From positions 1 to 63,207 of IMG/VR virus record IMGVR_UViG_3300048919_000372: a stretch of DNA of 63,207 nucleotides. One strand, written 5' to 3'. Positions within the stretch are counted from its first letter, which is position 1. Every line of letters begins with the position of its first letter. Shown here piece after piece: positions 1 to 8,089 of the stretch. The notes under the pieces are model-generated. The model was given only the letters and a program-made list of their open reading frames with translations, did not search any database and was not told the origin of the DNA. Made by a program: the position numbers and the translations under genes. This DNA comes from a virus.

Positions 1-77
1 TCTTTCTTTTCGAGGCTGACTGCTTGATGGAGTTCACGGAAGTCCTCGATGGCTTTTTGAGTGGCGGTATAGGTCAC
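1..77 (-). CDS. 5' part of a leftward gene running off the window (joins 62718-63207 if circular)
   Basis: Read leftward from a GTG at 77-75, which shares bases with the TGA stop of the DUF6378 gene (GTGA overlap, a pattern used elsewhere here). It encodes 25 residues beginning VTYTATQKAIEDF and reaches base 1 without a stop. Appending the other end of the window keeps the frame open into the nuclease-like reading frame that ends at 62718, giving one 188-residue protein. That both pieces are one gene is inferred from frame continuity and operon continuity. A gap at the join is possible, because catalytic residues expected for that family are not clearly present. Confidence 0.5.
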   Translation of the reverse strand, partial: MTYTATQKAIEDFRELHQAVSLEKK

Positions 78-343
78 TTAGTCAGCTCCCTCTCAACAAG
101 AGTCGAGTAGCCGGCGATATCTTTATAATGATCCGGCTCTTTGTGGTCGCCAGTCAGAGCTCGAGACACTTTGTGAAGAATCATCTCAATGCATTCTTTT
201 TGGTATGGTTCCAGCTTATCCCAATTAGGAGAAGCCATTGCAGCGGCTTTAAACTCTTGGGACAATGTAGCTTGAATAGTGATATGACCGTGCGAGTTAC
301 CACGTTGCGCCAAAACTTCTTGCAGAGATTGTTGATTAGACAT
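74..343 (-). CDS. DUF6378-like phage protein
   Basis: 89 residues from the ATG at 343, which has GAGGAAGC just upstream and overlaps the stop of the preceding gene by 8 nt; an in-frame ATG at 355 lacks a good ribosome site. The C-terminal half (PYQKECIEMILHKVSRALTG, then D-HYKDIAGYSTLVE) matches the pattern of the DUF6378 family found in phage nucleotide and replication modules. No biochemical role is established. It lies in the leftward operon with dCMP deaminase, and its stop overlaps the start of the next gene. Confidence 0.6.
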   Translation of the reverse strand: MSNQQSLQEVLAQRGNSHGHITIQATLSQEFKAAAMASPNWDKLEPYQKECIEMILHKVSRALTGDHKEPDHYKDIAGYSTLVERELTK

Positions 344-812
344 TTGCTTCCTCACTTAGTTGGATTCGTACAGCTTCAGTTATTTGCAGTGCTTTGTTAA
401 GATCTTCAGCTTCAAACCAGCCAAAGTGCGTCTTGTTGATAGGCTTGCTCATTTGCTCAGCCAACCACTTGTAGGACTGTGTTTGATTACGGTGCAACAG
501 TTTGTTCAAGGCCAAGAATGATTGCTTAGCAACTTGGCGTAGTTGACGCAACTCGCGATTGGCTAACGTTCCCAACGGAATGTCAGTGCCGGTATGCGTT
601 CCAACAAACGAGTCACAGCTTACACAAGTGTAGACAAACGGCCAAAAGCCAACCGAAGAGCCATACACGTGCGAGTTATTGACAAAGACAACTCGACCGT
701 TGCAATAGCGACAGACTTTGGGCGCAGGTAAGCGATCGCGGACCTTTGCTTCTCGCTGTGGGTCAATAACAAATGGAACTGCAGCGTGAGGCGTAAAGTT
801 CAATTGACTCAT
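336..812 (-). CDS. DUF3268-like zinc-binding phage protein
   Basis: 158 residues from the ATG at 812, whose ATGA overlaps the stop of the DksA-type gene. The first third holds a Cys4 zinc site (VCRYCNG near residue 34 and CVSCDSFVG near 65) followed by GTDIPLGTLANRELR and a C-terminal YKWLAEQMSKP-N-THFGWF block, the signature order of DUF3268. The family is common in phage genomes and its function is unknown. It is translationally coupled to both neighbours, which suggests a role alongside nucleotide or DNA metabolism. Confidence 0.65.
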   Translation of the reverse strand: MSQLNFTPHAAVPFVIDPQREAKVRDRLPAPKVCRYCNGRVVFVNNSHVYGSSVGFWPFVYTCVSCDSFVGTHTGTDIPLGTLANRELRQLRQVAKQSFLALNKLLHRNQTQSYKWLAEQMSKPINKTHFGWFEAEDLNKALQITEAVRIQLSEEANV

Positions 813-1009
813 TTGCGTTCGGCTTTGGTTTGGCAATAAACGCATTTTTTAGCGTCAACTCCAGCAAGACGGCGAGCAAGAGGAATTTCATCGTCGCAGT
901 CTTCACAAAACTCATTGCTAACACCCGTGTACGTAACACGATTTTCAAGTGCAACTTCCAGTTGCTTGGTGGTTTCTTCAGCTGCAACGTCGAGTGGATC
1001 AGCAAACAT
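809..1009 (-). CDS. TraR/DksA-type zinc finger protein
   Basis: 66 residues. FCEDCDDEIPLARRLAG...KKCVYCQ forms the C-x2-C...IP-x-R...C-x2-C zinc finger of the TraR/DksA family, with only a short N-terminal helix as in phage TraR-like proteins. Such proteins can enter the RNA polymerase secondary channel and change promoter use without ppGpp; that role is known for F-plasmid TraR and only inferred here. The start overlaps the end of dCMP deaminase by 11 nt and the stop overlaps the next gene (ATGA). Confidence 0.7.
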   Translation of the reverse strand: MFADPLDVAAEETTKQLEVALENRVTYTGVSNEFCEDCDDEIPLARRLAGVDAKKCVYCQTKAERK

Positions 1010-1421
1010 AACTTACCTCAATTCCTGCTTCATTGAAAATGTTAATGGCCTCGAGCTGTGACTTTGCCCAGCGACCGGTTGTGATTGGGGGCGGGCAGAC
1101 AATACGCTTAACCCTTCCTTCGCTAGCTAGTATTGTAGCGCACTTAGCGCATGGGTGTAAACATACAAATACGCTTAAATTGTCGCCTACTGCCGAGGAG
1201 TTGCGAATAGCGTTTACTTCAGCATGGACAACAATATCTGTAGAATTTTCTTCAGTGAGCAAACTGTCGTCAAAGTCTGGCGGAGGACCGTTGTAGCCAA
1301 CTCCCAAAACATGCCGTGTTTCAGTATGAACAACTACAGCCCCAACTTTCTTTTCTTGCTTAGACCATTGACCCACAGTGGTTGCCAGCTCAAGGAACCG
1401 CTTTTCCCATTTTGGTGTCAT
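999..1421 (-). CDS. deoxycytidylate (dCMP) deaminase
   Basis: 140 residues from the ATG at 1421, preceded by GGAG at 7 nt; an upstream in-frame ATG at 1433 has no ribosome site. It converts dCMP to dUMP. Zinc ligands and proton shuttle are visible as HAEVNAI (H66, E68) and HPCAKC (C91, C94); the N-terminal WEKRFLELATTVGQWSK and GYNGPPPDFDD are typical of the family. It is the first gene of a small operon after a hairpin at 1441-1472. With a thymidylate-synthase-fold enzyme and DHFR elsewhere, it belongs to the phage pyrimidine pathway. Confidence 0.88.
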   Translation of the reverse strand: MTPKWEKRFLELATTVGQWSKQEKKVGAVVVHTETRHVLGVGYNGPPPDFDDSLLTEENSTDIVVHAEVNAIRNSSAVGDNLSVFVCLHPCAKCATILASEGRVKRIVCPPPITTGRWAKSQLEAINIFNEAGIEVSYVC

Positions 1422-1440
1422 GCCAAACTCCATTTACTAG

Positions 1441-1472
1441 AAATGCATGCCAACTCTCATTGGCATGCATTT
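1441..1472. terminator. 12-bp perfect hairpin between the DUF669 and dCMP deaminase genes
   Basis: AAATGCATGCCA and its exact reverse complement TGGCATGCATTT flank an 8-nt loop. There is no long U-tract, so it may terminate weakly or act as an RNA processing or stability hairpin ahead of the deaminase gene. Confidence 0.45.
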
Positions 1473-1493
1473 GTATTGCTGACCTGGGCTAAC

Positions 1494-2189
1494 TTACCAA
1501 GGCTGTTTTGGCAGCTCAGTAGTTGCTGCACCGGTATTTTCGGCTGGAGCTTGTTGTTGCTGTTGTTGCTGTTGGGCAAGCAATTGTTGCGCCATAGCCA
1601 GAACTGCTGGGTCAACTGGGTCAACTACAGCGGTTTGGGCAGCTGGAGCTGTTTGCTGAACCGGAGCAGATTGCGGGGCAGACTGGGGACGGCTTTGAGG
1701 CGCAGATTGCGGAGCCGAAGCTGCTGGTGCAGAAGCAGAACCAGCGGCAGTTTTGTCGCCAGCGCCAACAGCGCGGAAACCCTGGAACTCGTTTTTGGCT
1801 TCGTACTGAATGCCGGACGAAGGATCGCCTTTAACGTTATACTGCGGTGCAACAACTTTGACACGGCCTTCAAACGGAACGTTGCACAGCTGCTGAACGT
1901 TTTGCAGGTTCATGACGTTGATCGAATGGCAAAGAGCCGACAACTGACGCTGACCGATTTCTTGCGCTTGCGGGCTGGTGTTGTGCTGGTAGTTGATGCT
2001 GCCAAACACTACACGGTTGGCGTTGGTCGGACCCTGGATGCGAGCTTGGAACGAAATGCGGGAACCGTTGCCGTTGTTCAAGGGAAGAAACTCTGCCTTC
2101 TCGATAACAGCTTGGTACCAGCCAGCCGGGATCGGTTCGAAGTCGGCGGAAGCTGGTTGTACTTCTTGTGCGTTGAAATTCAATTGCAT
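1494..2189 (-). CDS. DUF669 family protein, probable single-stranded DNA-binding role
   Basis: 231 residues. The N-terminal ~145 residues (MQLNFNAQEV, then FEPIPAGWYQAVIEKAEF, NGNGSRISFQARIQG, GQRQLSALCHSINV) match DUF669, proteins that sit beside Sak-type recombinases and are thought to act as ssDNA-binding partners. The last ~85 residues are low-complexity, rich in Ala, Pro and Gln with a poly-Gln run, and end in KQPW, resembling the flexible tail of SSB proteins. It lies directly downstream of the Sak4-like gene. Confidence 0.7.
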   Translation of the reverse strand: MQLNFNAQEVQPASADFEPIPAGWYQAVIEKAEFLPLNNGNGSRISFQARIQGPTNANRVVFGSINYQHNTSPQAQEIGQRQLSALCHSINVMNLQNVQQLCNVPFEGRVKVVAPQYNVKGDPSSGIQYEAKNEFQGFRAVGAGDKTAAGSASAPAASAPQSAPQSRPQSAPQSAPVQQTAPAAQTAVVDPVDPAVLAMAQQLLAQQQQQQQQAPAENTGAATTELPKQPW

Positions 2190-2256
2190 TTTCGTTTTCT
2201 CTTTAAGTTTAAGTGGTTTGCACTGTTTACGGCACAGTGCCTAAGCCGTTTGGAAT

Positions 2257-2970
2257 TTAAATCGCATGTCCCATCTTGGCAAAGATATGCATCAAGCTAG
2301 GATATTCCAGCTCATCAAGAAGGCCGGAACGATCTTTGCATTGGTATTGCCAGTTAGCTTTAGTGCGAAGCTGGCGAGTACCGTTAGCCGCAATCTCAAA
2401 GGCAAAGACTTCGTCCAGCAAGTAAGGCATACCAGACTGAAGCATCTTGCCGGGGAACTTCATGCCGATGTTGGTTGCGCCGGACACGTCGTCAGTGAAC
2501 TTTTCTGCTTTGCAAAGGAAAACAATGTGGTGATGAGTTGGCAAGTCGCGGAAAGCGCGGACCAAGTTCAAGACGTCAGTACCAAGAATGCCGTAAGCTT
2601 GACGAGGATCTTTGACAGTTGGGTTAGACAAAGCTTCTGCCAAAACAACTTCAGCAATATCAGACAATGAATCGATAATGACTGTCTTGTAGACCGCTGC
2701 TGCTGAAGTTTGCAGCCAAGCGTAAACCTCTTTCAGCGCTTGGACAGTTGACACGTCGATGTAAGGAACATTGTACGTAACCCAGTCTTGGTTTTCACCG
2801 TAGACTTTGGCAATGTTTGCCGGGCTAAGAGACAGCAAACCGCGCTCGGCATTGAGCAGCAACGGGCTTGGAGCTGACGCGGACAGCAGGGTTTTGCCAG
2901 CGCCAGAAAGACCAAAAACTGCCATGCGTACTGGGCCTGGAACTGCTGCGGAAGTTGTTTTGATTTGCAT
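2257..2970 (-). CDS. Sak4-like / AAA_24 ATPase, single-strand annealing recombinase
   Basis: 237 residues with Walker A GLSGAGKT (residues 20-27) and a Walker-B-like KTVIIDSLSD near residue 100, a RecA-core layout without the RecA C-terminal domain, as in phage Sak4. It probably pairs with the DUF669 protein in recombination-dependent replication or repair. It has its own promoter (2998-3026) with a very short leader. Alternative reading: a generic phage nucleotide-binding protein of the AAA_24 group. Confidence 0.75.
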   Translation of the reverse strand: MQIKTTSAAVPGPVRMAVFGLSGAGKTLLSASAPSPLLLNAERGLLSLSPANIAKVYGENQDWVTYNVPYIDVSTVQALKEVYAWLQTSAAAVYKTVIIDSLSDIAEVVLAEALSNPTVKDPRQAYGILGTDVLNLVRAFRDLPTHHHIVFLCKAEKFTDDVSGATNIGMKFPGKMLQSGMPYLLDEVFAFEIAANGTRQLRTKANWQYQCKDRSGLLDELEYPSLMHIFAKMGHAI

Positions 2971-2997
2971 TAGCGTATTGTCTCAGTTAGTTTGGCT

Positions 2998-3026
2998 ATT
3001 TTATATAGGCTAGTTATAGTTGTAAA
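2998..3026 (-). promoter_or_regulatory. promoter for the Sak4-like / DUF669 genes
   Basis: On the minus strand TTTACA, 17 bp, TAAAAT, about 28 nt upstream of the start codon. It fits the TTTAC-type consensus seen across this genome and lies in an AT-rich gap. Confidence 0.55.
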
Positions 3027-3073
3027 TATTTAGGGTTTAAATAGTTAGAAGTTAGTTATTTAGTTGTTACGAA

Positions 3074-3445
3074 TCAATCACTTATAGTGCCTGTTATCTT
3101 CAATTGCGGAGTGCCAGGCTTGGTAATAATTGCCTCTTCAGCAATCTCCAGCTCTTCTTTGTTAAGGTCTTTCCAGCCTTTAGCGTTAGGTTCAAACTTG
3201 GTACGGAAAGCAATTTGGAAGCGCTCGCCCAACTTTTGTTTAGCTTCTTCCAGGCCTGGCTCGTAAATAGTAACGTTGACAGAGTTGGTAATGGAGACTT
3301 TAAAACCGTCCATCTTAACGGTCTTTGCGCCCTTAGCAGTGTGCCCTGACCGGGCCACAAGTTCTTGTCGAGCTTTACTTTCCAGCTCTTTTGCTGCGTC
3401 AAGAGCTTCTTTGATTTCGATGTAACGTTGTACGGTCATTGTCAT
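3074..3445 (-). CDS. hypothetical protein in the replication operon
   Basis: 123 residues from the ATG at 3445 (a second ATG lies two codons in; GGAG is upstream). The N-terminus is a charged helix (RYIEIKEALDAAKELESKARQEL), followed by KMDGFKVSITNSVNVTI and a Lys/Glu-rich C-terminal half ending PQLKITGTISD. I do not recognise the family with confidence; similar small proteins accompany Sak/SSB genes in other phages. It is 3 nt downstream of the primase/helicase gene, so it is co-transcribed with it. Confidence 0.6.
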   Translation of the reverse strand: MTMTVQRYIEIKEALDAAKELESKARQELVARSGHTAKGAKTVKMDGFKVSITNSVNVTIYEPGLEEAKQKLGERFQIAFRTKFEPNAKGWKDLNKEELEIAEEAIITKPGTPQLKITGTISD

Positions 3446-3448
3446 GGT

Positions 3449-5923
3449 TTATTGCTCCGGATGTACCGCAAGAGTATTCAAGCGGCGAATTTCTGTTGTT
3501 GCTGGAAGTTCTGCGGGAGGAGGGTTAAGTACAATGCCACCCTCAGAACGAAGTTCAATTATTCCGTCCAGTGCAAGCTCTCGAAGTGCAGCCGTTTTAA
3601 TTTTGGCAGTCACTTCTGTTCGTGACAACTTAAAGAACTTTGTACTGTATTGCGTAAACATGCCAACTGTCAAAACACGTTCAGCTATTTTTTCATCAAC
3701 CTTCTGGGATAGTCGGCGATACTCGCGCAACTCTTTGCGGAGTAGCCCTAGGTCAGTACCTTCAGTATAAAACATGTTAATACAACTGGAATACTTATCC
3801 GCATAAATGCTGCTGCTACGGGCCAAGCGCTCATTAAAGCCAGACGCATCAACAGTTGTATTAATGTCCTTGAAGAAATTAGCGGAACTTTCACGTGCAT
3901 ACTCAATAACTGAAATGCCCCACAGTAGAGACGCCTCAGTGTGGGTTGGCATTTCTGGGTTTTCAGACCAAGCGTAGATAGCCGACAGATACTGCGCATA
4001 CAGCGAATATCGGTTGTAAGCGTCTTCCTCAATGTCTTGGTCTTTGCCAACTGCATCGTTTAGGCTAAGTAGTCGGCGAATAATACTGGTGTTGTGCAAC
4101 AGCTCTTTGCTAAACGTAACTGTTGAAGCCGGAACTTGCTTATATCTAGCGCATAGCTTGGCGGCTTCTGCAATGTCGATACGTTCTTCAACATCAACGT
4201 AGTGAATCGAGCCATCCCAACTATCAGACGTAATAGCTGGTTCATTGCTGATCCACAAAACCAGGCGGGCCAGCAAGCCGTCGCCAAGGTGTTGCATTAA
4301 AATTGGCTTCATTGCCTTGGTAGTAGACAAGTAGCTTAACTGCGCAACCAAGTCACGTAACTCAATTCGCTTTTGGCTTCCAGCGGTTTTATCTGCCTCG
4401 GTCGACGCGCCGGGGGAGTTGACGTTTTCAGTGAACTCTTTGAGAAAGGCCTTAGAGCCGCCTGGGTCGGATACCGACGCAAAGTTGGCGTCGGCTTCGT
4501 CTGTCAACGCAATGCATGCACTTTGCTTTTCCATTAAGTCAAGGCTTGCTGCAATTCGCTGAGCACCTTGCATACCTTTGCCCATATCGCGAATTGGACT
4601 GGCGGGTAGCAAGCACAAAGTTCCGTCTGAAGCGTATTGCGCATTAAGAAGCCGGCAGAATTCCCGAATACGTCGGTATGACCGAGACTTACCACGGCCG
4701 GAATTTGCTAGTGTCATAAAGTGGACAATAGCTCGAGACGGCTGAGACGAAAAGCGCAATCGACTTTTGCTGTCCAAGAAAACTGTCTCTGCCAAAAGCC
4801 GGTTGTCTGCCATCATTCGAACAAACTGTATAACGGCAGGATGCGCAACGTCTTTTGCTACTTCGCTCACACTGTCCAAGGCCTTTGCAATAATCTGCAT
4901 ATTTGGCGGCAAAGGCGGCATTACCAGTCGAGTAGTCTGCTCGTCTTCTTCCGGCGGAAGTAGATGCGTTTCTTCTTGGCCCATTGTCAGATTGAACTTG
5001 ACCATAGGCAAGTCAAGCAAACACTTCTCAGACATGTAGTCAAAGTGCAAATGGAACAAAGACGCGACGTCAGTGATGTCTTTTCGGTTGCGCTTTTGCT
5101 CGCTGATATTCTCTTGACGGGCACACGGGAACCCGCAGAAGACACGAACCATTTGGTCAATGTCCGCGGAATAACGCGAAAGTCGATTGACAAACAGACC
5201 CATAACTTCCGACTTAAGCACGACCTGTGGGTCGCTAGACAGCCGAACAGCTTCAGGGTCTTCAAGGAATTTGGCTAGCAAATACTCGTCAGTGACGTCT
5301 TCGCCGTAAAGCGAATTGAGCGACAGCCGAGAAGCGCGAAGCTCCGCAATTTGCTGAGAACGCGTTGAGATGGCATCTTCGAAAAAAGGTGTCAGCTCAT
5401 TGATTGTTGGCTGAGATGGGTTGCAATTACCAGTGGTGTAGAGGAACGTGCCCGAGCCTCGAGCGTCAATTCCGTCGACAACCTTTGTCACCACGCCGCT
5501 AGGCTTGTCTTTATGGAAAAAGACTTGGTGAACACCGTCGCCTCGGCTAGACCGCTCAATCCAGGTTGGGTTAGCGAGATAGAGAGAACGATACTGCGGG
5601 TTAGCATTAAGATTGTCGTAGTCCATCACGACATAACCTGGTTGAATAAGCCAGATCAACCCGCAACGAGACGCCGAAGGAGTTGCTTTGAGGAACGCTT
5701 CAACAGCCGGCTCAAGCATTTGCTTTGCGAGTATGTCGCGTTGCTCACATGCGTGCTTAAAAGAAGTCAGCGTTGTTGGATCGGTTGGATCGGGACTTAG
5801 GCCGTTCAGCTTGACTTGCTTTTTGCAAATCTCACCGTCTTTGCCAATGCCAAGTTTCCACAGACCCCAAGCGTTTTCGCTTGTCTGTAACTCAGCAGGG
5901 TAGATAGGGTCGTACGAAAGCAT
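3449..5923 (-). CDS. primase/helicase (AEP-like N-terminus, DUF3987-like ATPase)
   Basis: 824 residues. The N-terminal ~230 residues look like an archaeo-eukaryotic-type primase-polymerase: VVMDYDN (acidic pair), SSRGDGVHQVFF and DGIDARGSGTFLYTTG. The middle carries an ATPase resembling DUF3987: MTLANSGRGKSRSYRR (P-loop lacking the usual first Gly) and CIALTDEADANFASV (Walker-B-like), then PILMQHLGDGLLARLVLW. It is the best candidate for the replicative primase-helicase. Its transcript starts at 6079-6107 and carries a large hairpin leader. The ribosome site is weak (GGAG 13 nt upstream), so the start could be slightly downstream. Confidence 0.72.
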   Translation of the reverse strand: MLSYDPIYPAELQTSENAWGLWKLGIGKDGEICKKQVKLNGLSPDPTDPTTLTSFKHACEQRDILAKQMLEPAVEAFLKATPSASRCGLIWLIQPGYVVMDYDNLNANPQYRSLYLANPTWIERSSRGDGVHQVFFHKDKPSGVVTKVVDGIDARGSGTFLYTTGNCNPSQPTINELTPFFEDAISTRSQQIAELRASRLSLNSLYGEDVTDEYLLAKFLEDPEAVRLSSDPQVVLKSEVMGLFVNRLSRYSADIDQMVRVFCGFPCARQENISEQKRNRKDITDVASLFHLHFDYMSEKCLLDLPMVKFNLTMGQEETHLLPPEEDEQTTRLVMPPLPPNMQIIAKALDSVSEVAKDVAHPAVIQFVRMMADNRLLAETVFLDSKSRLRFSSQPSRAIVHFMTLANSGRGKSRSYRRIREFCRLLNAQYASDGTLCLLPASPIRDMGKGMQGAQRIAASLDLMEKQSACIALTDEADANFASVSDPGGSKAFLKEFTENVNSPGASTEADKTAGSQKRIELRDLVAQLSYLSTTKAMKPILMQHLGDGLLARLVLWISNEPAITSDSWDGSIHYVDVEERIDIAEAAKLCARYKQVPASTVTFSKELLHNTSIIRRLLSLNDAVGKDQDIEEDAYNRYSLYAQYLSAIYAWSENPEMPTHTEASLLWGISVIEYARESSANFFKDINTTVDASGFNERLARSSSIYADKYSSCINMFYTEGTDLGLLRKELREYRRLSQKVDEKIAERVLTVGMFTQYSTKFFKLSRTEVTAKIKTAALRELALDGIIELRSEGGIVLNPPPAELPATTEIRRLNTLAVHPEQ

Positions 5924-5974
5924 ATTTATGCCGTAGCTCCGAGGCGGGTTGCGGTTGGTCAGACCGATGGGAAA

Positions 5975-6063
5975 TTTCCAAAAGCGCTATGCTATTAACG
6001 TTGCAGGAGACCAATCCCGCTGAAGCCGGAGCACTTCACGTTAATAGCACAGCCTTTTGGAAA
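5975..6063. promoter_or_regulatory. large imperfect inverted repeat in the primase leader
   Basis: Arms of about 26 nt: TTTCCAAAAGCGCTATGC continuing TATTAACGT on the left, and ACGTTAATAGCACAGCC continuing TTTTGGAAA on the right, with a ~36-nt spacer. It lies between the promoter at 6079-6107 and the primase start at 5923, so it would be in the 5' leader. It could be an attenuator, a structured RNA or an origin element. Confidence 0.6.
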
Positions 6064-6078
6064 CTTCTGTGGACGGTC

Positions 6079-6107
6079 ACTTTACACTATATAGAAGTGC
6101 AAGTAAA
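6079..6107 (-). promoter_or_regulatory. promoter for the primase/helicase operon
   Basis: Minus strand TTTACT, 17 bp, TAAAGT. It lies upstream of the hairpin leader and downstream of the stop codon of the gene at 6118-6639. Confidence 0.5.
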
Positions 6108-6117
6108 TAGCCAATGG

Positions 6118-6639
6118 CTATTCGTTCTCCCATTGCAAAGAAAGATACTCTTCAGGTGACATGTTGCTGCGCAGTATCTCTGTTTCAAACTGAGCCTTAT
6201 GCTCAATAAACATTTGCTTGGCAATAGCAAGAGCTTTGGCATTATTCAAAGTAAGAGCAGCTTTTTGATTGGCATCATTTTGGATTTGCTGACGATACGG
6301 CTTAAGTTTTTCTTCAGTGTTAGTCAGCAATATAACTTGAGAGGTGGCGTTGTTTGCAATTGCTTGCGCCTTGGTCGCTGTAGCAATCCACTTGGCATGC
6401 TCTTCTGGGCTGTCACATTGCATTGCTTTATGCAAAGCAGAATGCGCAGCCATTTGGCTAGCAAGTGCTAAAGCGTTGTGATGACGGATCATTACAGAGT
6501 AGTCACCCGATTGAGCTTGAGCCAATAAGATATCGGATTGTGCCAAGAGAATGGCAGGGTCTCCAACGCTGGAAGCTAAACCTGCAGACAACCCAAGGTA
6601 ACTAGCCGGGTCTAAAGCCGGGGAAATTTTATCCGACAT
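6118..6639 (-). CDS. hypothetical Ala-rich helical protein
   Basis: 173 residues from the ATG at 6639 (AAGG upstream); an in-frame ATG at 6672 adds 11 residues but has no ribosome site. The sequence is almost entirely predicted helix, rich in Ala, Gln and Asn (ILLAQSDILLAQAQSGDYSVM, LALASQMAAHSALHKAM, ATKAQAIANNATSQVILL), ending MSPEEYLSLQWENE. No family recognised. It is the first leftward gene next to the candidate origin, an early position. Confidence 0.6.
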   Translation of the reverse strand: MSDKISPALDPASYLGLSAGLASSVGDPAILLAQSDILLAQAQSGDYSVMIRHHNALALASQMAAHSALHKAMQCDSPEEHAKWIATATKAQAIANNATSQVILLTNTEEKLKPYRQQIQNDANQKAALTLNNAKALAIAKQMFIEHKAQFETEILRSNMSPEEYLSLQWENE

Positions 6640-6812
6640 AGGTTGATACCTTATAAATGAAGTTTCGCCCATCTTATACTATTTTTTAACTTTTGAACAT
6701 AGCGGACTAAGCAGCTAGCGAAGTTCTTATTCACCCACAGTGTTAGGCTGAAAGAGCTGAAACTTGCTTGTGAGAGTGACTATTGATTGCTTGCAAATTT
6801 ATTGCAGCAGAC

Positions 6813-7145
6813 TGCAGCGCTGCATAGTTCTTACAATTTAATTGGGTGAAAGTGCAGCGTCCCAGGAAAACTGCAGCGCGACGATCTAACTGTGCTGCAA
6901 CTTGCTGCATTGTGCTGCGCTTGTATATACAAGTATGTTTTCTGACCAGAAAATAGCTGGGTGGAGGGGTTATTTTGGTAACAGTAATCTTTCATCTTTT
7001 TAGTTTATTTTAGAAAGACAACCCTTCTTGCCTTGCTTCATTTTGCAGCGCAACGATGCTGCGCAACAGGCCTAAAAATTGCAGCGTGCCCCAGCCGAAA
7101 GCCTTGAACGGCGTGCCCTAGGATAGCAGAAACTAGACTGCAGCG
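6813..7145 (+). repeat. TGCAGCG repeat cluster (iteron-like)
   Basis: Direct copies start at 6813, 6853, 6872, 7044, 7080 and 7139; the first overlaps an inverted copy (CGCTGCA). Related TGCTGC words lie between them. Spacing is irregular. Confidence 0.55.
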
Positions 7146-7498
7146 TGCTGCAGCAGGGGGCCTGCCTCACCCCCCCCCCTGTACACCTAGGGATAGGGGT
7201 TACTTTTCTATTATCTATATATTATTTTTCAAAAAAAAAATAATAGTGATAAGGATAGAATTAGAGATAATGGACTAGAAATAGAGCCACTAGATGGTAG
7301 CGGCTAGTAGTACACGGGGTAGGCCCTGCTGCGACACGACACAGTGCTGCAAAATAAAATTAGGAAGAAAAAGAGCAGCTAGTTAGTTATAAAATAATAA
7401 AGCAAACTTGCTTGCAGCAATTGCTCAAAAACAAGTAGAAGTTTAGAAAGTTGAAACTAACAGGAAGTTAGAACTCCGCTAAAGCGCGACTGTATAGG

Positions 7499-7510
7499 CC
7501 ACTGTGGGTT
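7499..7510 (+). repeat. CCACTGTGGGTT dispersed motif, intergenic copy
   Basis: Exact 12-mer in the candidate origin region, just ahead of the first rightward gene and outside any coding sequence. Confidence 0.8.
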
Positions 7511-7553
7511 AGCACCTAACTAACCTGGTTTATCTCCCAACAGTAATTACTAG

Positions 7554-7582
7554 TTCTCAAAGCTAACTAACTGCTATATAAT
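7554..7582 (+). promoter_or_regulatory. promoter for the first rightward early genes
   Basis: TTCTCA, 17 bp, TATAAT, 32 nt upstream of the ATG at 7615. The -10 is perfect and the -35 is poor. Confidence 0.45.
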
Positions 7583-7614
7583 GCGCGTATCAATATTAAT
7601 TTACTGGAACTTCA

Positions 7615-7860
7615 ATGCACGTCAAGCACTTTGGTATTTATCATTGCCCAACTAATACTTTGATGCCGCACAAGAATGCAAGTGTAAGCCACCGCTATTG
7701 GAACCCATGGGTTAATAATAACCGACAAGGCCCAAAACTTTGGAGTAATAAGGAAGATGCTGATAGAGTACTTGAGAACTGGCAAAAGTCAAACCCAACT
7801 ATTGCGCGTGAAGCGGCTGTAGTTGAAACTGTTACAACCATTTCCGTTATAACATGGTAA
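7615..7860 (+). CDS. small early protein, paralogue of the 13911 gene product
   Basis: 81 residues. Starts MHVKHFGIYHCPTNTLMPH, then a Ser/His patch, YWNPW and LWSNKEDADRVLENWQKS. The layout (FxIxHxPTxxxMP...YWxP...LxxNKxxAxxxLxxW) is shared with the 13911-14249 product, so the two are paralogues of a common phage early family of unknown function. First gene after the origin-side promoter; the next gene starts 4 nt after its stop. Confidence 0.72.
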   Translation: MHVKHFGIYHCPTNTLMPHKNASVSHRYWNPWVNNNRQGPKLWSNKEDADRVLENWQKSNPTIAREAAVVETVTTISVITW

Positions 7861-7864
7861 CCAA

Positions 7865-8086
7865 ATGCCAACTATTGAGTTAGCTCAAGAAGAAATTCGG
7901 CAATACCTCGAAGCAGCAGACTTTGATGCTGGAGTGGCGCGTCACGATCCTGTAATTTCCAACAAAGCAATGGAAGTGTGCTGCGACTTTCTTAAGCGTC
8001 GCAAATTGCTTGGAATTCCAGTAAAGGTAACGGTCACCTTTACTGGTGGCTTTGGACCAAACTTGTACGAACTCTGGTGGGGTTAA
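7865..8086 (+). CDS. hypothetical early protein
   Basis: 73 residues, starting MPTIELAQEEIRQYLEAADFD and ending VTVTFTGGFGPNLYELWWG. No family recognised. Helical N-terminal two thirds and a beta-like C-terminus. It sits between two small genes with gaps of 3-4 nt, so it is one transcript with them. Confidence 0.65.
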   Translation: MPTIELAQEEIRQYLEAADFDAGVARHDPVISNKAMEVCCDFLKRRKLLGIPVKVTVTFTGGFGPNLYELWWG

Positions 8087-8089
8087 TTA

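Larger units (their letters stand above)
6673..7614. other. non-coding strand-switch region, candidate origin of replication
   Basis: About 940 bp with no convincing gene between the leftward replication operon and the rightward early genes. It contains six direct copies of TGCAGCG with further CTGC/GCTGC repeats, a C-run near 7171, a strongly AT-rich stretch with a run of A (about 7205-7250), one intact CCACTGTGGGTT copy and a TATAAT promoter at its right edge. Repeats next to an easily melted segment at a replichore-like strand switch are what a phage origin looks like; function is inferred. Confidence 0.5.

Noticed and set aside
1224-2300. Plus-strand 358-codon frame opposite the DUF669 gene
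   Set aside because: Leu/Cys/Arg-rich antisense shadow. The minus strand encodes a recognisable DUF669 protein.
6813-7145. TGCAGCG repeats as a CRISPR array
   Set aside because: Repeats are 7 bp with irregular 19-172 bp spacing and no spacer-like units.
7500-7510. CTGTGGGTTA copies as DnaA boxes
   Set aside because: The host DnaA box is TGTGGATAA or close to it; here GGG is fixed where the box has GGA, copies are spread singly over the whole genome, and most lie in genes read as Thr-Val-Gly.
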